The position numbers were made by a program, and so were the translations under genes. A stretch of DNA of 64,000 bases, taken from positions 1 through 64,000 of the forward strand of contig UQIS01000006.1 in NCBI GenBank assembly GCA_900541245.1, in the 5' to 3' direction. The notes under the pieces were generated by a model that saw only the letters and a list, made by a program, of their open reading frames with translations, did not search any database and was not told the DNA's origin. Shown piece after piece: positions 17,067 through 25,082 of this stretch. The DNA comes from an uncultured Collinsella sp. GTDB taxonomy: Bacteria; Actinomycetota; Coriobacteriia; Coriobacteriales; Coriobacteriaceae. Numbering within the stretch: position 1 is the first letter of the stretch; each line of letters opens with the position of its first letter.

Positions 17067-18152
17067 TTACAGTGCGAAGGCATCGACGTTGCCCCAGTGG
17101 CGGCGCAGCGTGATGGCGGCAGCGGGCTCGGTATTGTCAAAGACGACCGACCATTGCGTATTGCTGGTGATGTCTTCCGGATTGGGCTCTTGGGCTGCGG
17201 CGCGAAGGGCCTTCCAAGCGACTGCCTCGTCCTGGGCACCGGCGTGGGCGTCAAGGACATCGGCGATTGCGACGGCGCGCTCTTTACCATGGCCCAGCTC
17301 GTCATTCTTTTGGTTGGGCAGCACTTCGTCGCCATAGCAGGCGTAGAAGTTCGTAACCTGGCGTACAGGAGTCGCTTTGAAAGCACGGTCCGGATCGCGC
17401 GGATCCCACTCTACTACGCGCGCGTCACCGGCGGCGTCGTTGATAAAGAAGTGGTAATCGCGTCCGGCCATGGCGTGCATGTCGTAGGCGGAAAGCAGGT
17501 CGACGGCCTCTTGCGTGGTAGCCGTGCGGTCGAGCACCAGACGGATGGCGAGTGAGGTGTTGATGACGGGACGTTGCGTGTCCTGGTCACAGGGCTTGGA
17601 ATCCAGGGTGAGTACGGCAATGGACACGCCGCATTCGTTAACACCGTCGAGCTGGGCAAACGGGCCCATGAGTGCGGCGGCGCGTCCGGCGACGGAGTCA
17701 AGCGGAGTGTTATCGCCCAGGTTGTTAAGGGCGGCAAACCCGATGGAGGCATAGCCGCCGCGTGGGTGATTGCGCACCAGCAGCGCCGAGGTGTCGTCCT
17801 TAAAGTCGTAATTGCGACCGGTGCGCACGCGGCCTTCGGCATCTACGGCGACAAAAGCGCTGCAGGCAAACTGGGGCGCCTGGACATGTACCGGCACACC
17901 GGGCAGCACCTGCGCCACCACGACATCGATGTAGGCCTGGTCGTCGCGCACGCCAGCGGCGATGATGCGATCAAGATCGTAGTCGTAGGCGATGTCGATT
18001 GCGTACAGGTCATAGCTATCCGCGTAGCCGGTCAAGCGTTTGGGCGACGCGGCGGACTTGATTTGCTTGTGATAAACGATACCGGTGGCAGCGGCAAGGC
18101 CGACGGCGACTCCCGCGACACCGCAGGCGATGGCAATGTTACGTGGCTTCAT
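17067..18152 (-). CDS. Linear amide C-N hydrolase (choloylglycine/acyltransferase-like, Cys Ntn family)
   Basis: A 361-residue protein with one N-terminal hydrophobic helix (about 7-27), so probably membrane-anchored with the enzyme outside. The likely nucleophile is Cys97 in APQFACSAFVAV, followed by the family-type RTGRNYDFKDD and later MAGRDYHFFINDAAGD and VTNFYACYGDE segments. These features fit the penicillin acylase/isopenicillin N acyltransferase-like (C45/C59) group, which hydrolyses amide bonds. Bile salt hydrolases belong to this superfamily, but Cys is not at position 2 here and the membrane anchor is atypical, so I do not call it a bile salt hydrolase. The start at 18152 follows AGAGGAGCCGTC. 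Confidence 0.75.
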   Translation of the reverse strand: MKPRNIAIACGVAGVAVGLAAATGIVYHKQIKSAASPKRLTGYADSYDLYAIDIAYDYDLDRIIAAGVRDDQAYIDVVVAQVLPGVPVHVQAPQFACSAFVAVDAEGRVRTGRNYDFKDDTSALLVRNHPRGGYASIGFAALNNLGDNTPLDSVAGRAAALMGPFAQLDGVNECGVSIAVLTLDSKPCDQDTQRPVINTSLAIRLVLDRTATTQEAVDLLSAYDMHAMAGRDYHFFINDAAGDARVVEWDPRDPDRAFKATPVRQVTNFYACYGDEVLPNQKNDELGHGKERAVAIADVLDAHAGAQDEAVAWKALRAAAQEPNPEDITSNTQWSVVFDNTEPAAAITLRRHWGNVDAFAL

Positions 18153-18313
18153 GACGGCTCCTCTCGTCCTGTTAGCGTAATTGTCGCAAAAGTTGCACGG
18201 GCATGATGGCTCAACTTGGCGAGCGGCGCGGGATTAAACACGGAATGAAGAGCGCGGTGCTGGCGCGGCGGGGTATGCTGGAAGGGACCATCAACCCAGC
18301 GAAAGGGGAGAGC

Positions 18314-19699
18314 ATGACGGATCAGGAAACGCCCGAGCGCGCGCACGTGACGGCCGACGATATCGAGGCCGCCAACGACCTTATCGACTTTATCGAGGCA
18401 TGCCCCAGCATGTTCCATACGGCGGCGACCATTATGGCCGAGCTCGACGAGGCGGGCTTTACCTACCTGCCCGAGAATGCGGCGTGGGACATCGAGCCGG
18501 GCGGGCGTTATTACACGCAGCGCAACACCTCGAGCGTTGTTGCCTTTAAGGTGGGCGAGGACCTGGCCGCGACGTGGGGCGAGGACGGCGTTGCCGGCGA
18601 CTACCATTTTCAGCTGACGGCGTCGCACAGCGACTCGCCGACGTTTAAGGTTAAGGCCGTGCCCGAGCTCGACGGCGCGGGCGAGACGCTGCGCCTGAAC
18701 ACCGAGGCCTACGGCGGCATGATCGACTACACCTGGTTCGATCGCCCGCTGGCGCTGGCTGGACGCGTGTTGGTACGCGAAGGCGACCGTATTGAGAGTC
18801 GCCTGCTTTCCACCGAGCGCGAGGTCGCTATTATCCCGAGCCTTGCCATCCATATGAATCGTGGCGTTAATGAGGGCTTTGCGCCCAACCGCGCCGTCGA
18901 CCTGTGTCCGCTCATCAGCGCCGGTGATCTTAAGCAGGGCGACTTTGATGCTCTGATCGCCGACGAGCTGGACGTTGAGCCCGAACAAATTTTGGGCCGC
19001 GATCTGTTCCTGGTCAATCGTCAGGATGCGCGCATTTGGGGCTGGGCCGACGAGTTCATCTCGACGCCCAAGCTCGACGACCTGGCCTGCGCCTATACCT
19101 CGCTGCAGGCATTTTTGGGCGCCGAGAACGCGCACGACGTCTCGGTCTTCTGCTGCTTCGATAACGAGGAGGTTGGCTCCGAGACCAAGCAGGGTGCCAT
19201 GTCGACGTTCTTGGCCGATGCACTGCGCCGCATTAACGGATCACTGGGCTTTGACGACGAGTCGTACCATCGCGCCCTTGCCGCCTCGATGCTTGTAAGC
19301 TGTGACAATGCACATGCCGTGCATCCCAACCACGCCGAGAAGTGCGATGCCCGCAACCAGGTCGTACTCAACGGCGGTATTGTCATCAAGGAAGCCGCCA
19401 ACCAGCACTACTGCACTGACGCCTTTAGCCGTGCGGTGTTCCAGGCCATCTGTGATGACGCCGACGTACCCACGCAGGCCTTCGCCAACAAGAGCGATAT
19501 GGCGGGCGGTTCCACGCTCGGCAATCTGTCCAATATGCAGGCGAGCATGCATGCCGTGGACGTGGGTCTGCCGCAGCTGGCCATGCACTCGAGCTACGAG
19601 ACCGGCGGCGTGCGCGACGTGATGTACGCCATCCGCGCCCTCACCGCCTTCTACGAGCGAAACCTAACCATCAACGGCGCCGAAAGCGTGGAGCTCTAA
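18314..19699 (+). CDS. apeB: M18-family aminopeptidase
   Basis: Cytosolic zinc aminopeptidase of 461 residues that releases N-terminal, often acidic, residues from peptides. Metal and catalytic motifs of family M18 are present: ASHSDSPTFK (His105, Asp107), the CFDNEEVGSETKQG block near 285, and a late LPQLAMHSSYETGG near 425. I choose the ATG at 18314, after GAAAGGGGAGAGC; the longer frame from 18203 has no ribosome site. Length agrees with bacterial M18 enzymes (about 420-480). The stop codon overlaps a family B palindrome and a strong terminator follows. Confidence 0.93.
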   Translation: MTDQETPERAHVTADDIEAANDLIDFIEACPSMFHTAATIMAELDEAGFTYLPENAAWDIEPGGRYYTQRNTSSVVAFKVGEDLAATWGEDGVAGDYHFQLTASHSDSPTFKVKAVPELDGAGETLRLNTEAYGGMIDYTWFDRPLALAGRVLVREGDRIESRLLSTEREVAIIPSLAIHMNRGVNEGFAPNRAVDLCPLISAGDLKQGDFDALIADELDVEPEQILGRDLFLVNRQDARIWGWADEFISTPKLDDLACAYTSLQAFLGAENAHDVSVFCCFDNEEVGSETKQGAMSTFLADALRRINGSLGFDDESYHRALAASMLVSCDNAHAVHPNHAEKCDARNQVVLNGGIVIKEAANQHYCTDAFSRAVFQAICDDADVPTQAFANKSDMAGGSTLGNLSNMQASMHAVDVGLPQLAMHSSYETGGVRDVMYAIRALTAFYERNLTINGAESVEL

Positions 19700-19738
19700 A
19701 ACCTTCCAAAAAGGGACAGGTTCATTTTGGCAGGTTTT
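19698..19738. repeat. Family B palindrome, copy 4
   Basis: AAAACCTTCCAAAA and TTTTGGCAGGTTTT flank the AGGGACAGG core. The left arm starts inside the apeB stop codon. Confidence 0.75.
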
Positions 19739-19785
19739 ATCTGGACGAATGCAAAGGGTGAAACCGAACTAGATCGGTGATACGT

Positions 19786-19820
19786 AGCCGCCGAGGTGCA
19801 GTGTGCCTCGGCGGCTTTTT
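19786..19820 (+). terminator. Terminator after apeB
   Basis: AGCCGCCGAGG pairs with CCTCGGCGGCT (11 bp, 9-nt loop) and is followed by TTTT. Confidence 0.9.
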
Positions 19821-19860
19821 GTGTACAGAGTACGGCTAATGCTTATAAATGCTATACATG

Positions 19861-19900
19861 CTTTACGTATCTACCATAGAGTTTTATGATGATTGTAAAG
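19861..19900 (+). promoter_or_regulatory. Possible operator/promoter of the RelB-PIN operon
   Basis: An AT-rich stretch, unlike the surrounding GC-rich DNA, carries CTTTAC (19861-19866) and its inverse GTAAAG (19895-19900) just before the antitoxin ribosome site. Antitoxins of this type usually repress their own promoter; this exact site is inference. Confidence 0.35.
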
Positions 19901-19915
19901 TATTAAGGAGAGGTC

Positions 19916-20296
19916 ATGACCACAACAGCCGCTCAGATCAACGTACGTCTCGATGCCGATCTTAAAAGGAGTGGGGACGCCGCTCTCTCCAGGGCCGGTA
20001 TGACGCCGAGCCAAGCGGTGCGAGCGCTCTGGCAGCTTGCAGCGTCGCTGGCCGATCGCCCCGGTGCGCTCGAGGATATCCTGCTGCCCAGTCGTGCCCG
20101 GGCGGAACAGCGTGAGCGCGAAAAGGCCGCCAAACGTAAGCTCGAGCTCATGGATCAGGGGTCGAAGCTGTTCGCTGCCGCTTGCCGTGAGTCGGGAATC
20201 GATATGGTCAGGGCTCAGCCATCGGACGACGAAGAGCTCAAACGGAATGCCTATGCGGATCGCTACGGCGAGGAGATGAGCTGGCTCTATGAGTGA
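19916..20296 (+). CDS. RelB/DinJ-family antitoxin
   Basis: A 126-residue protein whose first 55 residues form a ribbon-helix-helix antitoxin of the RelB/DinJ type: an N-terminal strand (QINVRLDADLKR) followed by AALSRAGMTPSQAVRALWQ. The C-terminal half is charged and helical (ERAEQREREKAAKRKLEL), as expected for a toxin-binding tail, though longer than usual for this family (about 85-95 residues). The ribosome site is AAGGAGAGGTC. It overlaps the next gene by 8 nt, giving the classic antitoxin-first layout. In known systems the pair binds its own promoter. Confidence 0.85.
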   Translation: MTTTAAQINVRLDADLKRSGDAALSRAGMTPSQAVRALWQLAASLADRPGALEDILLPSRARAEQREREKAAKRKLELMDQGSKLFAAACRESGIDMVRAQPSDDEELKRNAYADRYGEEMSWLYE

Positions 20297-20780
20297 GGCT
20301 CCAAAGCGCATCTTGGTTGACACCAACGTGTGGCTCGATTACTTCATTCCCTCACGACGTGGTCGTTCGGTGGCGATTGAGTTTTTACGCGATGCATGCA
20401 CGGCGCAGGTGGATTTGCTGTATGCGGCGACATCGTCCAAAGATCTGTTCTATTTGATTTCGAGCGAACATAAGACATGGTATCGGCGAGAGCACGGTTC
20501 GCTTTCCCAGTATGCCGCTACGGCAGCAACTTCGCTTGCATGGGATTGCCTCGACGTGTTGTCGCAACTTGCCACGCCGGTGCCCTGTGACCTGAGCGAT
20601 ATATGGATGGCGAGCAGGCAGCGTGAGCTCCATAGCGATTACGAAGACGATTTAATCATTGCGGCAGCGATACGCTCCCAAGCAGATTTACTGGTCACCA
20701 ACGATGTCAAGCTCTGTTCGCATGCGCCCGTCGCAGCAATGAGCGTAGAAGACGCAAAGAATTACTTAGCAACGCTCTAA
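20289..20780 (+). CDS. PIN-domain ribonuclease toxin
   Basis: A 163-residue PIN-domain protein, the toxin of the pair begun at 19916. It opens with ILVDTNVWLDYF (first acidic residue Asp11), the PIN hallmark, and later has YEDDLIIAAAIRSQADLLVTND carrying the C-terminal acidic cluster that binds the metal. PIN toxins cleave RNA. Usual partners of PIN toxins are VapB or Phd-like antitoxins; pairing with a RelB/DinJ-type antitoxin is less common but known. It overlaps the antitoxin gene by 8 nt, so production is coupled. Confidence 0.88.
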   Translation: MSEAPKRILVDTNVWLDYFIPSRRGRSVAIEFLRDACTAQVDLLYAATSSKDLFYLISSEHKTWYRREHGSLSQYAATAATSLAWDCLDVLSQLATPVPCDLSDIWMASRQRELHSDYEDDLIIAAAIRSQADLLVTNDVKLCSHAPVAAMSVEDAKNYLATL

Positions 20781-20818
20781 CAATTTGAAGACCCCACAGG
20801 TCGAATAAAAGTCAGCGA

Positions 20819-20916
20819 GAGCCCGCCAGAGTGAGCAAGGTGCCTTGAAAGAGGAGGGCATTGACCTTCTGGTCATGCCCGACGATTGAACGTCAGATTG
20901 CCGCTCTGGCGGGCTC
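20819..20916. repeat. Nested inverted repeat after the toxin-antitoxin operon
   Basis: GAGCCCGCCAGAG (20819-20831) pairs with CTCTGGCGGGCTC (20904-20916). Inside, GGGCATTGACC pairs with GGTCATGCCC (about 20857-20881) with one bulge. There is no T run. It may end the toxin-antitoxin transcript. Confidence 0.65.
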
Positions 20917-20929
20917 GCAGCGTCGGCTC

Positions 20930-20956
20930 ATTACGCCGTTTGTAAAACGGCGTAAT
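20930..20956 (-). terminator. Hairpin just after the 2-hydroxyacid dehydrogenase gene
   Basis: ATTACGCCGTTT pairs with AACGGCGTAAT around a short loop, immediately past the minus-strand stop codon at 20959. The T run is weak. Confidence 0.5.
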
Positions 20957-20958
20957 TC

Positions 20959-21894
20959 TTAATGCTCGATCCAGCAGCGGAGCGTCTCGCCAGCCTGCAG
21001 GTGACGCAGATTCTCTGCGGCAATGTCGACCACATTGTTGAGCGTGGCTGCCAGGTGGAACCAACCGGAGACGTGCGGCGTGATGAGCATGTTGGGTGCA
21101 TCCCACAGTGGGCTTGTCTCAGGCAGCGGCTCGGGGTCGGTGACGTCGACCGCGGCGCCGGCGAGATGACCCGACTCCAGGGCGGCAACCAAGTCGTCGG
21201 CGACCACAAGGTCGCCGCGGCCGCCGTTGGCAAAGAAGGCACCCGGTTTCATCGCGGCGAAGAACTCGGCGTTCGCCAGGCCGCGGGTCTCGGGTGTGCT
21301 GGGCATAAAGGATGCGACGATGTCAGCCTCGGCCAGGCGCTCGGACAGGGCGTCCATGCCGTCCATGTCCTCAAACACAATGGGGTAGACGAGTGGATGG
21401 CGCTTGATGCCGCGGACGTGCGCGCCCATGCTGCGGCAGAGCGTGGCGAAGTGGCCGCCGATATCGCCCGCGCCCAGCACCAGCACATTGGCATTTTTGA
21501 GCGAGGTGACCGGCCCCAAGTCCTCCCAGCGATGCTCGCGCTGCAGGTCCTGGTAGCCGGGCAGGCGCTTCATCATGGAAAGGACCATGGCAAACATGTG
21601 CTCGCTCACGGCCTGGCCATAGGCGCCCACCGAGCAAGACAACTTGGCGTCAGCCGGCACGGTCCCGGCGGCCAAGTAATCGTCATAGCCCGCGGTCTGC
21701 AGTTGCAGCAGCTGGAGATGCTCACATGCTGTGAGCATGTCAGGGTCGATGTTGCCCAGGATCACGTCGGCATCGGCGACCTGCTCGCGCGTGGCGGCGT
21801 CGGAGCTCGTGTAGATAAAGTCCTCGCCCGGAGCGCTCGACTCGAGGATCGCGCGATGGCGGTCGTTGACGGGCAACAAAACCAGGATGTTCAC
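20959..21894 (-). CDS. D-isomer-specific 2-hydroxyacid dehydrogenase
   Basis: NAD(P)-dependent oxidoreductase of 311 residues in the D-lactate/glycerate dehydrogenase family. The Rossmann motif is VLGAGDIGGHFA, a catalytic Arg lies in NGGRGDLVVADDL, the family Asp-Pro follows (VTDPEPLPETSPLW) and the catalytic His is in ITPHVSGWF. I start at the GTG at 21894 because GGAGAGG lies 7 nt upstream; the apparent 25-residue longer start at 21969 is translated out of a family B palindrome and is not credible. The substrate (for example glyoxylate, hydroxypyruvate or another 2-oxoacid) cannot be told. Confidence 0.88.
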   Translation of the reverse strand: MNILVLLPVNDRHRAILESSAPGEDFIYTSSDAATREQVADADVILGNIDPDMLTACEHLQLLQLQTAGYDDYLAAGTVPADAKLSCSVGAYGQAVSEHMFAMVLSMMKRLPGYQDLQREHRWEDLGPVTSLKNANVLVLGAGDIGGHFATLCRSMGAHVRGIKRHPLVYPIVFEDMDGMDALSERLAEADIVASFMPSTPETRGLANAEFFAAMKPGAFFANGGRGDLVVADDLVAALESGHLAGAAVDVTDPEPLPETSPLWDAPNMLITPHVSGWFHLAATLNNVVDIAAENLRHLQAGETLRCWIEH

Positions 21895-21913
21895 AAGCAG
21901 TCCTCTCCGCTCG

Positions 21914-21948
21914 ACCTGCCAAAAAGGGACAGGTTTATTTTGGCAGGT
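21914..21948. repeat. Family B palindrome, copy 5
   Basis: ACCTGCCAAAA and TTTTGGCAGGT flank the AGGGACAGGTT core, about 20 bp upstream of the dehydrogenase start and within its leader. Confidence 0.75.
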
Positions 21949-22024
21949 TGTATCAGGCAAAACGTTCAAATAAAAACGCCGGATGCAAGACGAGCGTGCC
22001 CGTCAGCATCCGGCGCATCCACGG

Positions 22025-22912
22025 CTACCAGCTCAGCAGCTCGTAGCCGTCCTCGGTCACGACCAGCTGCACCTCGCACTGGGCGGAGTCGCTACCGTCC
22101 TTGGTGCGCACACACCAGCCGTCGCCCTTGCTGATTTTAATGTCGGGAGCTCCGGCATTGACCATGGGCTCGATGGTAAAGACCATGCCCGGGGCCATGA
22201 TGGTGTCCACATCGGGCGCCTCGGTGGTAAAGCCCACAAACGGGTCCTCGTGGAACTCCTTACCGATGCCGTGTCCGCCGTACTCGCGCACCACGCTAAA
22301 ACCGGCGTCCTCGACCGTCTTTTGCACGGCCTCGGCCATAACGGACAGCGGCAGCCATGGCTTGACGGCCGCCAGGCCCGCCTCCACGCTGGCGCGGGTG
22401 ACGTCGACAAGACGCTGGCGCTCGGCCGAGACCTCGCCGATGCAGAACATGCGGCTCGAGTCGCTAAAGTAGCCGTCCAAGATCGTAGAGCAGTCCACAT
22501 TGATGATGTCACCTTCGTGCAGCACGTCCGTATCGCAGGGGATGCCGTGGCAGACGACGTCGTTGATCGAGGTGCACACGCTTTTGGGGTAGCCCTCGTA
22601 GTTGAGGTCGGCCGGCGTGCCACCGTGCTCGACGGTGTAGTCGTAGATCATCTGGTCGATCTGGTTGGTGGTCATGCCCGCGGCGATGTGCTCGCCTACG
22701 TAGTCAAGCACGCCCACGTTGATGGCGGCAGAGCGCTTGATGCCCTCGATGTCGGCGGGCGTCTTGTAGAGTGTGCGGGGCAGAACCTCCCAGCCCTCTT
22801 CCCACAAGCGCTCGAGGCGCTCATCAAAGGTGCTATGGCATTTCTTATATTTTTTGCCGCTGCCGCACCAGCAAGCGTCGTTGCGGCCGGGCACGGGTCC
22901 TTTGTCAAACAT
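22025..22912 (-). CDS. map: Methionine aminopeptidase with N-terminal SEC-C zinc motif
   Basis: Removes the initiator methionine from nascent proteins. The 295-residue product has an N-terminal SEC-C motif (GRNDACWCGSGKKYKKCH, residues 9-26) that binds zinc and may dock on the ribosome, followed by the type I MetAP fold from about residue 45. Metal-ligand motifs are present: NVDCSTILDGYFSDSS (two Asp), YGGHGIGKEFHE (His) and VFTIEPMVN (Glu). SEC-C fused MetAPs occur in Clostridia and Actinobacteria. The start at 22912 follows AAAGGAAGTTAGCC. It appears monocistronic. Confidence 0.93.
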   Translation of the reverse strand: MFDKGPVPGRNDACWCGSGKKYKKCHSTFDERLERLWEEGWEVLPRTLYKTPADIEGIKRSAAINVGVLDYVGEHIAAGMTTNQIDQMIYDYTVEHGGTPADLNYEGYPKSVCTSINDVVCHGIPCDTDVLHEGDIINVDCSTILDGYFSDSSRMFCIGEVSAERQRLVDVTRASVEAGLAAVKPWLPLSVMAEAVQKTVEDAGFSVVREYGGHGIGKEFHEDPFVGFTTEAPDVDTIMAPGMVFTIEPMVNAGAPDIKISKGDGWCVRTKDGSDSAQCEVQLVVTEDGYELLSW

Positions 22913-22964
22913 GGCTAACTTCCTTTCATCCGCAGCTAGTATAGCCCACCCACGCGTCTATAAA

Positions 22965-23031
22965 AGTTGCGGTGATATAGTTCCGATTTAAGCGGTTTAA
23001 CAGCACAAATAGGAACTATATCACCGCAACT
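22965..23031. repeat. Family A hairpin, copy 3
   Basis: Perfect 20-nt arms (22965-22984 and 23012-23031), AGTTGCGGTGATATAGTTCC and its complement, 27-nt loop. It lies between the map start and the radical SAM gene end. Confidence 0.8.
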
Positions 23032-23072
23032 GATGGGGCGGGATGGCGGGCACTGGCTGCTGCGTGGTTTTG

Positions 23073-23849
23073 CTAGTAGCTCACCTGGCAGGGGATGCCG
23101 AGGGCGCACACGCGTGCAGCAATGGCGTCGAGGACGTCGGGTGCTGCTTTGGCAAGGCCGGCGACCGGTGTCTCGCGCGCCACCGTGTAAATGGTCGCCT
23201 CCTGTGGGCGAATGCGCTCGAGCGCCGAGAGCCAAGGGCCGACGTACTCCTCGCCGGTGTTATCGAGAGACTTGCCCCGGTACTCACCGCTCAAAAACAT
23301 CGTCTGGATAATGACATGACCGTTAAAGTTTGCGAACGTCTCTATCTGGTGCTCTACATCGTAGGGGCCAACGGGCTGGTCGAGCAGCTGGATAAATGCC
23401 GGGTCGACCGTATCGAGCTTGAGGATGTTGTCGTCGACCATCATGAGCGCATCGTGCACCTGGGGACGGTCGGCGCGCGTGCCGTTGGAAAGCACGGCAA
23501 TCTTGGTGTTTGGGGCCAGCTGGTCGCGCAGCGCGACGGCGCCGGCGATGGCCTGCGGAAACTCAGGTGCGGCGGTTGGTTCGCCGTTGCCGGCAAACGT
23601 GATTACATCGGGGAGCTCGCCCTCGATTGCCATCTCGTGCAGCTTGGCCTCGAGTGCATCGAGCACCACGGCAGCCGTGTTATACGGCTCGTGGCAGGGG
23701 CGCTCAGCGTTGAGGCCGTTCTCGCAGTAGATGCAGTCGAACGTGCAGATTTTGCCGCTCGCCGGCATCATGTTGACACCGAGCGAAAGGCCCAAGCGAC
23801 GGCTGCGAACGGGCCCAAAGATGGGGCCGGCATTCAAAAACGTAGACAT
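23073..23849 (-). CDS. Radical SAM protein
   Basis: A 258-residue radical SAM enzyme. The [4Fe-4S] cluster cysteines are Cys35, Cys39 and Cys42 in CTFDCIYC, and the GNGEPT-like motif (TFAGNGEPTAAPE) contacts S-adenosylmethionine. It opens with GPVRSRRLGLSLGVN, as in the COG0731-like group of TYW1-related proteins that lack the flavodoxin domain; those have no settled function in bacteria. I prefer the ATG at 23849: it lies 9 nt after AGGAG, while the in-frame ATG at 23855 is only 3 nt after it. A much longer frame upstream has no ribosome site. Confidence 0.85.
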   Translation of the reverse strand: MSTFLNAGPIFGPVRSRRLGLSLGVNMMPASGKICTFDCIYCENGLNAERPCHEPYNTAAVVLDALEAKLHEMAIEGELPDVITFAGNGEPTAAPEFPQAIAGAVALRDQLAPNTKIAVLSNGTRADRPQVHDALMMVDDNILKLDTVDPAFIQLLDQPVGPYDVEHQIETFANFNGHVIIQTMFLSGEYRGKSLDNTGEEYVGPWLSALERIRPQEATIYTVARETPVAGLAKAAPDVLDAIAARVCALGIPCQVSY

Positions 23850-24074
23850 AGGCATATGCTCCTCAAGACAATTGTGCCTAAGCATAGCATCGGCTCCAAA
23901 GCAAGGTGTGGGCTCTTGCTTTACAAGTTTCGTTTTTTCACGTCGCTCATTATGCCGTGCCATGAAAAGCCTCGGGTCGGGTACAGTTAATCTGTTAACA
24001 AGTCGTAAGGCAATGCGGGTCCATCCAATCGTACTGACGTGCAACTGGATGGGCGTTGATGATGGGGGCACAAC

Positions 24075-24872
24075 ATGGATTTTACGGTCGAGAATGCGGG
24101 CACTACGATCGCCTGCCGCGAGTATGCCGGCCCGGTTGTATCGTCCGATGCACCCGCCTTGGTTTGCGTGCACGGTGCCTGCGTCGACGGCGTCTTTTTT
24201 GACGCCATCGCCCGCGAGCTTGCCTTTGACTATCGCGTCATTGCCTACGACCGCCGCGGTTGCGGCGAGAGCGGCGACGCTGCGGACGGACGCTACGACC
24301 TCGCCGCCCAGGCCGCCGACCTGCAGGCCGTTATCGAGCATATTGGTGCTCCGGCAAACGTGCTCGCGCACAGTGCCGGTACGTTGGTGACCCTGGAGCT
24401 TCTCCGTGCAAACCCCGCCATAATTTCGCGTGCGATCCTGCATGAACCCGCCGTGACGGATGAGGGTGCCGGTCTGGGCGCGGCCCCGGTTTTGCTCGAG
24501 ATGATCGCCGCGGGAAAGGTCTCCAGGGCATTACGGGCCTTCCTGGGCGCCATCGGCGATTCGGACCCTGAGGCTCCCAAGGCAACCGAGGCAGAAGCCA
24601 AGCATGCCCTGCGCAACGGTCGTAGTTTCATGGCAAACGAATACGGGATTACTATGACTTGCGTTCCCGATTGGGATAGCGTTCGCGCGTCGAAAACGGT
24701 GGCCGCCGTGCTCTTGGGCGAGCTCTCGATTGGCACGCCTCGCGAGGCGGGCACGAGGGTGGCGGCTGAGCTTTTGGACTGTCCGCTCGTAACGGTTCCC
24801 GGCGCGCACAACGGCCTGCGCGATCGCCCGGCAGCGGCTGCCCGGGCTGTCCGTGGCATCCTGGGGTTCTAG
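24075..24872 (+). CDS. Alpha/beta hydrolase
   Basis: A 265-residue esterase/lipase-like hydrolase. The oxyanion HG is at 33-34 (VCVHGACVDG), YDRRGCGES follows, the nucleophile Ser100 sits in LAHSAGTLV and a late His lies in VPGAHNGLRDRP. The start at 24075 is preceded by GATGGGGGCACAAC, a weak ribosome site. There is no signal peptide, so it acts in the cytosol. Substrate is unknown and no operon partner is adjacent. Confidence 0.85.
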   Translation: MDFTVENAGTTIACREYAGPVVSSDAPALVCVHGACVDGVFFDAIARELAFDYRVIAYDRRGCGESGDAADGRYDLAAQAADLQAVIEHIGAPANVLAHSAGTLVTLELLRANPAIISRAILHEPAVTDEGAGLGAAPVLLEMIAAGKVSRALRAFLGAIGDSDPEAPKATEAEAKHALRNGRSFMANEYGITMTCVPDWDSVRASKTVAAVLLGELSIGTPREAGTRVAAELLDCPLVTVPGAHNGLRDRPAAAARAVRGILGF

Positions 24873-24901
24873 CACCCGCAATAGCCAAAGCGGGCTTCAC
24901 C

Positions 24902-25034
24902 CGCAGACGTTTCGGCCGTGTTAACAAATGTGTTCAAAACCTCACGTCTGCGGCTTCAATCGCGCCGTCTGCCAACTCATAAAAATGTAACAGCATTCAC
25001 GTGCTTACCTGCATCGACAAGGTGTTAACCTTGT
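24902..25034 (+). promoter_or_regulatory. Palindrome-bearing leader of the GGDEF/HD-GYP operon
   Basis: CGCAGACGT (24902-24910) pairs with ACGTCTGCG (24944-24952), and CAAGGT-GTTA-ACCTTG near 25018-25033 is a perfect short palindrome in an AT-rich stretch 50-65 nt before the start codon at 25083. These may be a promoter and operator; no consensus was matched. Confidence 0.3.
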
Positions 25035-25082
25035 AACATTTGGAACCCACCGCTTCATGCGAAACTATCGAAAGGGCCCCAT

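Noticed and set aside
17067..18152. Bile salt hydrolase
   Set aside because: The nucleophile Cys is at residue 97 after a membrane helix rather than at position 2, so a general Cys amide hydrolase label is safer.
21895..21969. 25-codon upstream extension of the 2-hydroxyacid dehydrogenase
   Set aside because: It is translated from a family B palindrome and lacks a ribosome site; the GTG at 21894 has one.
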